64,000 nucleotides of DNA, from NCBI RefSeq assembly GCF_018853445.1, contig NZ_JABELD010000062.1:1-64000 (forward strand), written 5' to 3'. Below the pieces are notes generated by a model. The model ran no database searches. It saw only the letters and a list, made by a program, of their open reading frames with translations, and was not told the DNA's origin. Positions 56,979 through 64,000 of the stretch are shown piece by piece (the first letter of the stretch is position 1; each line of letters opens with the position of its first letter). The position numbers were made by a program, and so were the translations under genes. The stretch is from Acidithiobacillus concretivorus (GTDB lineage: Bacteria; Pseudomonadota; Gammaproteobacteria; Acidithiobacillales; Acidithiobacillaceae).

Positions 56979-57122
56979 TCAGTCACCTTGTCAGCGAATT
57001 TCAGGAATAACACAGCATACGCTTGCCCGACCGCTTTGGCTGCATTATCGCAATCCGTCAATTGACCAGCAGCAACCTTCAGCAGCAGAATGTGCCAAAT
57101 TCCCTCACTTCCTGGAATAACC

Positions 57123-58025
57123 ATGCAATCCCTTGATGCACTGAATCGCTACGCCATTCCCGAACACGTGTTTTTTCGTTTTGGTCCGGGGGGGCAGATT
57201 TTTGCGGACATTCGCAACAGCAGTGCCAGTGCCAGTGTTTTCCTGCAAGGGGCTCATCTGACGGCGTTTCAACCACGCTCCCAGTACGATCCACTCATCT
57301 GGCTTTCGGAAAAATCCCGCTTCGCCGTCGGCAAATCCATTCGCGGTGGCGTGCCGGTATGCTGGCCCTGGTTCGGTCCGCATCCCGACAATAGCCAGTT
57401 TCCAGCCCATGGTTTTGCCCGCACCCATTTGTGGACCGTTAGTGATTCAGCAAGCAGCAAGGACAGTACCCGGATTACCCTGACCCTCGAACCCACGGAA
57501 GAAACCCGGGCGCAGTGGCCTCATGAGACTCCGGTCAGCCTTGAAATTGTCGTTTCCGAAACTCTGGAAATGTCTCTGACTACCCATAACGCCGGAAACG
57601 AAACAATCACTCTGGGTGAAGCTTTCCATACCTATTTCCACGTGGGCGATATTCATTCGGTGCGACTGGAAGGTCTGGATGGTTGTGCGTATCTCGACAA
57701 AACCGCAGATTCCGCCCGAAAGCAGCAGGAAGGTGACATAACCTTCAACGCCGAGACCGACCGGATTTATCTCAATACCCAAAGTGATTGCATTATCCAT
57801 GACCCGCGCATGTACCGCCGTATTCGTGTTCATAAGGAGCATGCCGATTCCACAGTAGTCTGGACGCCATGGGCCGAAAAAGCCGCTGCCATGGGCGATT
57901 ACACGCCGGATGGCTGGCGGCAAATGCTCTGCGTGGAATCCGCCAATGCCGCCGAAAATGTGCTGCAACTGCAACCGGGTGAGAAGCACAGCATGATGGT
58001 GCGTTACAGTGCTGAACCTCTTTAA
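57123..58025 (+). CDS. D-hexose-6-phosphate mutarotase (YeaD-like aldose epimerase)
   Basis: 300 residues from ATG 57123; the longer frame upstream is not favoured. Galactose-mutarotase-like beta-sandwich with RGGVPVCWPWFGPH, PAHGFARTHLWTV (His), EAFHTYFHVGDI (His) and the base region VVWTPWAEKAAAMGD with the catalytic glutamate in QMLCVESAN. It speeds interconversion of sugar-6-phosphate anomers. It is divergent from the ABC exporter over 144 bases and convergent with copA over a copy of the dispersed repeat. Confidence 0.9.
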   Translation: MQSLDALNRYAIPEHVFFRFGPGGQIFADIRNSSASASVFLQGAHLTAFQPRSQYDPLIWLSEKSRFAVGKSIRGGVPVCWPWFGPHPDNSQFPAHGFARTHLWTVSDSASSKDSTRITLTLEPTEETRAQWPHETPVSLEIVVSETLEMSLTTHNAGNETITLGEAFHTYFHVGDIHSVRLEGLDGCAYLDKTADSARKQQEGDITFNAETDRIYLNTQSDCIIHDPRMYRRIRVHKEHADSTVVWTPWAEKAAAMGDYTPDGWRQMLCVESANAAENVLQLQPGEKHSMMVRYSAEPL

Positions 58026-58032
58026 TATTTTT

Positions 58033-58101
58033 CTCTCCTGAAGGGCGCAGGATTTCACCAAGAACAACAACGGCTCAGGCCAAAAGTCACGGCAAAGCTT
58101 C
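58033..58101 (-). repeat. Second (single) copy of the dispersed repeat
   Basis: About 69 bases between the convergent mutarotase and copA genes match 22321-22389 in reverse orientation. A core of 32 bases (58042-58073) is identical and the remainder is largely similar. Here only one unit is present, not the head-to-head pair seen at 22.3 kb. It carries a small AAGCTT-centred palindrome but not the long arms. Confidence 0.8.
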
Positions 58102-58121
58102 TGCGGCAACAGCCACATCTA

Positions 58122-60554
58122 TCACGCTGAACCAGGCACCCACGGACGCAGCCACTTCAAACGTAAACTGTTACTGAGCACAAATACCGACGACATTCCC
58201 ATAGCCAGTCCCGCCAGCATGGGATTCAGCTGAAACCCCCAGGGAATCAGCACGCCCGCAGCCACCGGAATCAGCAGGATATTGTAGAAAAACGCCCAGA
58301 ATAAATTACCGCGAATAGTCGCCATGGTTTTGCGCGCTGCCTGCACAGCCGTCACTAATGCACTGAGATCCCCATGGGTTAAGGTCAGATCAGCCGTCTC
58401 CATGGCAATGTCAGTGCCCGAAGCCAAGGCCAGACCCACATCGGCCTGAGCCAGAGCCGGAGCATCATTGATGCCATCGCCCACAAAGGCGACTTTGCCG
58501 CCCTGGTTTTGTAACTGCTTGACGATATTCGCCTTGTCCTGAGGCAACACCTCTCCATAAAACTCTTCTATGCCAAGATGTTCGGCAAGATGTCGCGCTG
58601 CGCTCTGACTGTCACCCGTAATCATGGCTACCCGCATACCCATGGACTGCAGTTGCCGGACGACCGCGAATGATTCGGGTCTTACGCTGTCCTGAATGGC
58701 GATTTTCCCCAGTAGATGTCCATTCCCGGCAATATACACCCAGCTTTGAGCCATCTGCGGCTCCGTCCAACGGGTAGCGCCCTGCTCTACTCCGTTCTCC
58801 TGCAACCAGGCCGCCGTACCGACCAGAATTTTCTGTCCGGCTACAACACCCTCAACACCCCGGCCGGGAACGGCCTGAAAATCCGTCACCGAAGACAGGG
58901 AAATCTCCCGTTCACGGGCAGCCTGCACAATAGCCCGCGCCAAAGGATGTTCAGAAGCCGCTTCCAGCGACGCAGCCAAGCTCAGAACCTGGCGGACATC
59001 CTCTGCGACAATTTCACACACGGCTGGTGTACCCCGCGTCAAAGTGCCGGTTTTGTCCAGACAAACCGTTTTCACCTGCGCCAGCGTTTCCAGCGCCAGT
59101 CCTTTGCGAAAAAGCACACCCAACTCTGCAGCACGTCCGGTGCCAACCATGACCGCCGCCGGGGTAGCAAGCCCCATGGCACAGGGACAGGCGACCACCA
59201 GTACCGCCACAGCGGACAACAGCGCCACAGTAATGGCCGGGCTTGGTCCCAACCACAGCCAGACTATGAAACTCAGCAGCGCAATGCCAATGACCAAAGG
59301 CGTAAATACGCGAACTACCCGGTCAGCAAGCCCCTGGATGGGCAGTTTTCCGGCCTGAGCCTGCTCAACCATCTGAATAATATGGGCAATGACCGTATTT
59401 TGCCCCACCGCAGTCGCTTCGATAATCAGCCTGCCGTTACCGTTGACCGTAGCGCCGACTACGGCGTCACCTACTTTTTTGTGCTCAGGCAGCGCTTCAC
59501 CGGTCAGCATGGCTGCATCTATGTAGGATTCTCCTTCCAAAACGATGCCGTCCACGGGCAGACGTTCTCCGGGCCTGACCAGGAGATGATCTCCGGTGTG
59601 GATGCGGTTCAGTGGCACCCGCTGTTCCTGCCCATCCTTGAGCAGGGTTGCGTCCTTGGCTTGCAGATCAACCAGATGCCGAATCGCCTGCGAGGCTCGG
59701 CCTTTGGCCAGCTCTTCCAGATACTTGCCGAGCAGAATGGCGGCGATGACTACAGCCGCCGAATCAAAATAAACATGCAACCCGACCTGTTTGAAAAGCT
59801 CCGGGAAAATCAGCACGATCATGCTGAATAGCCAGGCGGCTCCTGTACCGGTAGCCACCAGAGAATTCATGTCCGGAGACAAATGGCGGTAGGCAATCAG
59901 ACCCGGCCGAAAAAAACGCCGCCCCGGACCGGCCAGTACCAGCGTTGCCAGTACGGCCTGAACCCAGTCCCAAAAATGCACAAAGGGTGCATCTTCTTGC
60001 AGCCATCGTCCCCATGCCGGGAAAAGCAGGGGGCCCATGGACAAGCACAAAATAGGTACAGCCAAAATAGCCGCCGTCAGCAAATCTTTTCGCATCAACC
60101 GCAGTTGGGAGATTTTACGATCTTCACCCCGGGCATCAGCACGGACCGCCCGCGCTTCATAACCGGCGTTAACAACTGCTGCAATCAATTGATCCTGATT
60201 GGTACTGTCCGGAAAATATTCGACCATGGCCCGTTCCGTGGCCAGATTGACGCTGGCTGACAGGACGCCGGGCACCTTACCCAGAGCGCGCTCCACGCGA
60301 CTGCTGCAGGAAGCACAAGTCATCCCGCCAACCTCCAGCTCAGATTGGGCCACGACGGGTTGATAGCCTATATCAGCAATCGCAGCACCCAGCGTTTCCA
60401 GACTGGTCTGGGTCGGGTCGAATTCAACGGTTGCCCGCTCAGTACTCAGATTCACGGTGGCCTGCACCCCCGGCAAGCGATTCAGGGTGCGTTCTACCCG
60501 ACTACTGCAGGAAGCACAGGTCATCCCTGCCACCCCGATCTCCAGATTTTTCAT
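58122..60554 (-). CDS. copA: Copper-exporting P1B-type ATPase
   Basis: 810 residues. Two N-terminal heavy-metal-associated domains, each with [12 protein letters not shown], then eight membrane helices, the metal-site motif [15 protein letters not shown], phosphorylation motif [11 protein letters not shown], the HP dipeptide in [10 protein letters not shown] and the hinge [19 protein letters not shown]. The CPC motif and MxxSS-type C-terminal segment ([15 protein letters not shown]) mark the Cu(I) subgroup. It pumps Cu(I) to the periplasm. It faces the repeat at its 3' end and is divergent from aspC. Confidence 0.96.
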   Translation of the reverse strand: MKNLEIGVAGMTCASCSSRVERTLNRLPGVQATVNLSTERATVEFDPTQTSLETLGAAIADIGYQPVVAQSELEVGGMTCASCSSRVERALGKVPGVLSASVNLATERAMVEYFPDSTNQDQLIAAVVNAGYEARAVRADARGEDRKISQLRLMRKDLLTAAILAVPILCLSMGPLLFPAWGRWLQEDAPFVHFWDWVQAVLATLVLAGPGRRFFRPGLIAYRHLSPDMNSLVATGTGAAWLFSMIVLIFPELFKQVGLHVYFDSAAVVIAAILLGKYLEELAKGRASQAIRHLVDLQAKDATLLKDGQEQRVPLNRIHTGDHLLVRPGERLPVDGIVLEGESYIDAAMLTGEALPEHKKVGDAVVGATVNGNGRLIIEATAVGQNTVIAHIIQMVEQAQAGKLPIQGLADRVVRVFTPLVIGIALLSFIVWLWLGPSPAITVALLSAVAVLVVACPCAMGLATPAAVMVGTGRAAELGVLFRKGLALETLAQVKTVCLDKTGTLTRGTPAVCEIVAEDVRQVLSLAASLEAASEHPLARAIVQAAREREISLSSVTDFQAVPGRGVEGVVAGQKILVGTAAWLQENGVEQGATRWTEPQMAQSWVYIAGNGHLLGKIAIQDSVRPESFAVVRQLQSMGMRVAMITGDSQSAARHLAEHLGIEEFYGEVLPQDKANIVKQLQNQGGKVAFVGDGINDAPALAQADVGLALASGTDIAMETADLTLTHGDLSALVTAVQAARKTMATIRGNLFWAFFYNILLIPVAAGVLIPWGFQLNPMLAGLAMGMSSVFVLSNSLRLKWLRPWVPGSA

Positions 60555-60606
60555 AACGCTCCCTTTTCTGCCCGCTGCCCATTGCTATTTGAAAATTGCA
60601 ATCTGC

Positions 60607-60637
60607 AGCATATCCTTGTAGCCATTTGTAATGTCAA
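60607..60637 (-). promoter_or_regulatory. Possible copA promoter with MerR-type 19-base spacer
   Basis: On the minus strand, consensus TTGACA (60632-60637) and TATGCT (60607-60612) are 19 bases apart, the overlong spacing typical of MerR-family (CueR) promoters. I could not find a clear dyad in the spacer, so CueR control is a guess. Confidence 0.35.
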
Positions 60638-60684
60638 TCCACCACCACGGGAAACCGGCGATCTTTTTGCCCGCAGCAAAATAG

Positions 60685-60712
60685 TTGATTTTAAGTGACG
60701 GATGCTTATCAT
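60685..60712 (+). promoter_or_regulatory. Possible promoter of aspC
   Basis: TTGATT (60685-60690) and TATCAT (60707-60712) with a 16-base spacer, about 58 bases upstream of the GTG start. Confidence 0.4.
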
Positions 60713-60770
60713 TTGCCCTCTTGTGCGCATTTGCCGCACCCGCTGAAAATGATATCTGGAGTTTAACATC

Positions 60771-61952
60771 GTGGATATTCGCCTTTCCCGCCGCGTTACT
60801 GCGGTGCGTCCCTCTCCGACACTCGCCGTTACCGCCCGGGCGCAGCAACTCCGTCGGGAAGGCAAAGACATTGTCAGTCTCGGCGCTGGCGAGCCCGATT
60901 TTGACACGCCCGAATATATCAAGGATGCCGCTATACAAGCTATTCATCGCGGTTTTACCAAGTACACCGCAGTCGGTGGCACGCCGGAGCTTAAAGCCGC
61001 CATCATGGCCAAATTTGCCCGGGACAATCAACTTGAATACCACCCCAATGAGGTGCTGGTATCCGTCGGCGGCAAACAGAGTTTTTTCAACCTCTGTCAG
61101 GCCTTGCTGGATGCTGGAGATGAAGTCATCATTCCTGCGCCCTATTGGGTGTCCTATCCCGATATGGTCATTCTTGCCGAGGCCTGTCCGGTCATTATTG
61201 ATACGGACGCCGCCCAGCATTTCAAAATTCTGCCCGAACAACTTGAAGCTGCCATCACCGAAAACACCCGGTTTTTAGTGCTCAACAGTCCCTCCAATCC
61301 CTCAGGCGTCGCTTATAGCCGCAGTGAACTCGAAGCACTGGGAGAAGTATTACGCCGTCATCCCCGGATTTTGATAGCCACCGATGACATGTATGAAAAA
61401 ATTCTTTTTCAAGATCAGCCTTTCGTAAACATTACCAATGCCTGCCCCGATCTGAAAGAACGCTGCATTGTCATGAATGGCGTCTCCAAGGCTTATGCCA
61501 TGACCGGCTGGCGCATTGGTTACTGTGCGGGACCTGAGGCACTGATTACGGCCATGAACACCGTGCAGTCGCAAAGCACCTCCAATCCAACCTCCATCGC
61601 CCAGGTCGCTGCCCAGGCAGCCCTGGAAGGAGGCGATAGTGCAGTGCATGAAATGGTTCATGCTTTCCGGCGCCGTCATGCTTACGTATATGGTCGCCTG
61701 CAAAGTCTTCCGGGCGTCAACGTGCTGCCATCAGATGGCACCTTTTACAGTTTCCCGGGCTTTCACGAAGTGATGCAGGCCAAAAATCTGCAAGATGATC
61801 TGATTCTGGCGGAAGCCCTCCTGGAAGCAGGCGTTGCGGTAGTACCGGGCTCCGCCTTTGGAAGCCCCGGACATATTCGCCTTTCTTTTGCGACCAGTGA
61901 CAAAAATCTGGAAATGGCACTGGATCGCATCGAACAATTTGTAAAAGGTTAG
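60771..61952 (+). CDS. aspC: Aspartate aminotransferase (class I, subgroup I-gamma)
   Basis: 393 residues from GTG 60771. PLP aminotransferase with [52 protein letters not shown], the aspartate region [11 protein letters not shown] and the lysine in [20 protein letters not shown]. The [10 protein letters not shown] start is typical of the Thermus-type aspartate/prephenate aminotransferases, so it might also use aromatic keto acids. Its stop overlaps the purT stop by 3 bases on the opposite strand. Confidence 0.93.
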   Translation: MDIRLSRRVTAVRPSPTLAVTARAQQLRREGKDIVSLGAGEPDFDTPEYIKDAAIQAIHRGFTKYTAVGGTPELKAAIMAKFARDNQLEYHPNEVLVSVGGKQSFFNLCQALLDAGDEVIIPAPYWVSYPDMVILAEACPVIIDTDAAQHFKILPEQLEAAITENTRFLVLNSPSNPSGVAYSRSELEALGEVLRRHPRILIATDDMYEKILFQDQPFVNITNACPDLKERCIVMNGVSKAYAMTGWRIGYCAGPEALITAMNTVQSQSTSNPTSIAQVAAQAALEGGDSAVHEMVHAFRRRHAYVYGRLQSLPGVNVLPSDGTFYSFPGFHEVMQAKNLQDDLILAEALLEAGVAVVPGSAFGSPGHIRLSFATSDKNLEMALDRIEQFVKG

Positions 61953-63130
61953 ACTGAACTGACCGTAATTGCAGCGGCGGCCTTGGCGGCCCTTTCCCGT
62001 GCTTCTTCCACATTTTCTCCGGTAGCGACCGCTACGCCAAGACGCCGCAACTTGCTGGCCGTCGGCTTGCCAAAAAGACGTAAATCACTTTCTGGCACTG
62101 CCAGCGCTGTTTCAAGACCGGCATATCGGGGTCCCCAACCCAGATTTTTACCCCGAATAACCGCAGAAGCCGAAGCTCTGCGGAATCCGGGATCAACGGG
62201 CAAGCCCAGAATAGCCCGCAAATGCAATTCAAATTCGTTCTGACGTTGACTGGCCAAGGTCACCAGACCGGTGTCATGGGGTCTGGGCGACAACTCACTG
62301 AAAATTACCGCTTCACCCTGCACAAAAAATTCCACCCCGTATAATCCCTGTCCGCCGAGATTATCCGTCACCTTTTGCGCCATGTGCTGCGCATCCTGAA
62401 GCGCTTGCGCAGACATGGCCTGAGGCTGCCAGGACTCCACATAATCTCCTGCCTCCTGACGATGCCCGATGGGCGGGCAAAATACCGTACCTAAGGCAGA
62501 GCGCACCGTCAGCACGGTGATTTCAAAATCAAAGTCCACAAAGCCCTCGACAATGACTTTCTGCGCCCCCACGCGCCCGGCCGTCTGCGCTTCCTGCCAG
62601 GCCAGCGCCAATTCTGCCGCACTCCGTGCGACCGACTGCCCCTTACCGCTGGAAGACATGACCGGTTTGATCACACAGGGGAAACTCAGCTCGGCAGCTG
62701 CCGCCTCCAATTCCTGCAAGCTGCTGGCGAAGCGGTAAGGAGAAGTGGGCAAGCCCAACTGTTCTGCCGCAAGACGACGAATACCCTCGCGATCCATAGT
62801 CAATTGCACGGCTCGCGCCGAAGGGACCACCGTGGCCGAACCGGAATTTTCAATTTCTGCCAGAGCAGAGGTGGCAATGGCTTCAATTTCCGGGACCACA
62901 AAATGCGGGCGCTCACGCTTGACCAGAGCCAGAATCGCTTCCGGGTCCGTCATATCTATCACGTAGGCGCGGTGGGCGACCTGCATGGCCGGAGCATCAG
63001 CGTAACGATCTACAGCGATGGTCTCGACACCCAGACGCTGGGCAGCAATCAACACTTCCTTACCTAATTCACCGGCGCCCAGCATCATCAGCCGGGTCGC
63101 AGAAGCAGAACACGGAGTACCCAGATTCAT
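61949..63130 (-). CDS. purT: Formate-dependent phosphoribosylglycinamide formyltransferase
   Basis: 393 residues from ATG 63130, with AAAGGA seven bases upstream; the open frame runs much further without support. ATP-grasp enzyme: N-terminal [23 protein letters not shown]-binding [16 protein letters not shown], metal region [20 protein letters not shown] followed by HDTGLVT. It formylates GAR using formate and ATP, replacing the folate-dependent PurN. Convergent with aspC and divergent from gnd over 96 bases, in which ATACT-CAACAT-AGTAT (63174-63189) forms a small dyad. Confidence 0.95.
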   Translation of the reverse strand: MNLGTPCSASATRLMMLGAGELGKEVLIAAQRLGVETIAVDRYADAPAMQVAHRAYVIDMTDPEAILALVKRERPHFVVPEIEAIATSALAEIENSGSATVVPSARAVQLTMDREGIRRLAAEQLGLPTSPYRFASSLQELEAAAAELSFPCVIKPVMSSSGKGQSVARSAAELALAWQEAQTAGRVGAQKVIVEGFVDFDFEITVLTVRSALGTVFCPPIGHRQEAGDYVESWQPQAMSAQALQDAQHMAQKVTDNLGGQGLYGVEFFVQGEAVIFSELSPRPHDTGLVTLASQRQNEFELHLRAILGLPVDPGFRRASASAVIRGKNLGWGPRYAGLETALAVPESDLRLFGKPTASKLRRLGVAVATGENVEEARERAAKAAAAITVSSV

Positions 63131-63226
63131 GCGCATTTCCTTTAGCCAAAAACAATAAAAGTCCAATATGTCTATACTCAACATAGTATCATTTTCCCGA
63201 CAGACGCATACGCAAAGGAGCATGAC

Positions 63227-64000
63227 ATGAGTAAACCCAGTATAGGCATGGTCGGTCTTGGTCGCATGGGTGCCAATATGGCGCGACGTCTGCATTTAAA
63301 AGGCATGAATGTCATTGTCTACAATCGTCACGCCCAAAAAGCCCAGGACCTTGCCCAGGAAACCGGCATGGACGCTGCCAGTTCGCTGGAAGATTTGGTC
63401 AAACAACTGCCTGCCCCCAGAGTCATCTGGTTAATGCTGCCGGCTGGCGAAGCCACCCAGGAGCACATTGATCAGCTCCTTCCCTTGCTGGGTAAAGGTG
63501 ACATTTTGGTCAATGGGGCCAATGCACTCTACGAAGACTCCATGGCGCAGGCCGCCAAGGTAGAAGCTGCCGGCCTGCATTACATCGATGCGGGCGTTTC
63601 CGGTGGGGTCTGGGGATTGCAAGAAGGCTATGCCTTGATGGTGGGCGGCAGCCAGGCGGCGGTTGCTCAGGTCACGCCTTTCCTGAAAGCCCTCGCTCCC
63701 GGTGAAAATCAGGGTTGGCTGCATTGCGGACCGGTAGGTAGTGGGCATTTCGTGAAAATGGTCCACAACGGTATTGAGTATGGCATGATGCAGGCACTTG
63801 CCGAAGGTTTCGCCATTCTTCAGGCTAAAACCGAGTTTAATCTGGATCTCGCCAATGTCGCCGAAATGTGGCGCTATGGCAGCGTTGTCCGCTCCTGGCT
63901 TTTGGATCTGACCGCTGACACTCTGCACAAGGATCAGGTCCTCGCGGACATTGCGCCGGTAGTCGCCGACTCGGGCGAAGGGCTCTGGACTGCACAAGCC
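63227..64000 (+). CDS. gnd: 6-phosphogluconate dehydrogenase (decarboxylating), 5' part
   Basis: The first 258 codons; the gene continues past the right edge. ATG 63227 has AAAGGAG six bases upstream. NAD(P)-binding motif [20 protein letters not shown], substrate segments [20 protein letters not shown] and [20 protein letters not shown] (Lys, His, Asn, Glu-Tyr all present). The segment usually reading DGGNS is NGANA here, keeping only the substrate-contacting Asn. The form is that of the shorter NAD-preferring Gnd group. It produces ribulose 5-phosphate. Confidence 0.93.
   Translation, partial: MSKPSIGMVGLGRMGANMARRLHLKGMNVIVYNRHAQKAQDLAQETGMDAASSLEDLVKQLPAPRVIWLMLPAGEATQEHIDQLLPLLGKGDILVNGANALYEDSMAQAAKVEAAGLHYIDAGVSGGVWGLQEGYALMVGGSQAAVAQVTPFLKALAPGENQGWLHCGPVGSGHFVKMVHNGIEYGMMQALAEGFAILQAKTEFNLDLANVAEMWRYGSVVRSWLLDLTADTLHKDQVLADIAPVVADSGEGLWTAQA

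Noticed and set aside
57447-58118. Open frame sharing PLLFLVKSCA with another frame at 22313-22528
   Set aside because: The shared peptide comes from the dispersed DNA repeat, not from a protein family, and most of this frame is antisense to the mutarotase gene.
58716-59831. 371-codon open frame opposite copA
   Set aside because: Antisense to well-supported copA motifs and with no domain or ribosome site.

Overview
The window looks like chromosomal DNA of a moderately GC-rich gammaproteobacterium-like organism, most probably an Acidithiobacillus-type chemolithoautotroph. This is inferred from gene order and protein style, not from a database search. The order tig-clpP-clpX-lon-hupB-tRNAs-ppiD and the run mtnA-gyrA-serC-pheA-hisC-aroF-tyrA-aroA-cmk-rpsA-ihfB-lapB-pyrF are classic for gamma- and betaproteobacteria. 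ubiG points to ubiquinone.

Layout. (1) 1-10.1 kb, minus strand: a probable four-gene operon of a Wza-like export lipoprotein, a glycosyltransferase, a 2443-residue highly reducing type I polyketide synthase without thioesterase, and an alpha-oxoamine synthase cut by the left edge. (2) 10.3-22.3 kb: a tRNA-Val, then a largely plus-strand block rich in cell-wall genes (NlpC/P60 lipoprotein, MltB, a MupP/Gph-like phosphatase, DapC, DapD, DapE, an RlpA-like protein, a YkuD protein) with mtaD, ubiG, a sulfotransferase and a DMT transporter. (3) 22.3-30.8 kb: a 196-base palindromic repeat, then the protein-quality-control block on the minus strand (ppiD, tRNA-Asp, tRNA-Val, hupB, lon, clpX, clpP, tig). 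(4) 30.9-46.4 kb, minus strand: pyrE, pyrF, lapB, ihfB, rpsA, cmk, the aromatic amino acid genes, serC, gyrA and mtnA, mostly tightly packed or overlapping; rlmI diverges at the end.

(5) 47.8-51.9 kb: a patchwork island between tRNA-Thr(CGT) and tRNA-Arg(ACG). It carries a tyrosine integrase beside the tRNA, a chimeric gene joining the first half of UmuD to a haem-binding cytochrome P460 tail, a truncated secreted protein, a fragment of a type I restriction gene (hsdR), and an apparently intact hipBA toxin-antitoxin module whose promoter is flanked by four symmetrically placed operator-like sites.

(6) 52.1-57.0 kb, minus strand: a four-gene module ending in pspA, with two proteins that together contain four YbjQ-like domains and a small unknown protein, then an MsbA-like ABC exporter. 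(7) 57.1-64 kb: a hexose-6-phosphate mutarotase, a second copy of the dispersed repeat, a copper P-type ATPase, an aspartate aminotransferase, purT and the start of a 6-phosphogluconate dehydrogenase gene running off the right edge.

The strongest leads are the PKS/oxoamine synthase/glycosyltransferase/export operon, which resembles the logic of fumonisin or sphingoid-base synthesis; the PspA-YbjQ module; the UmuD-P460 chimera; and the hipBA operator array.
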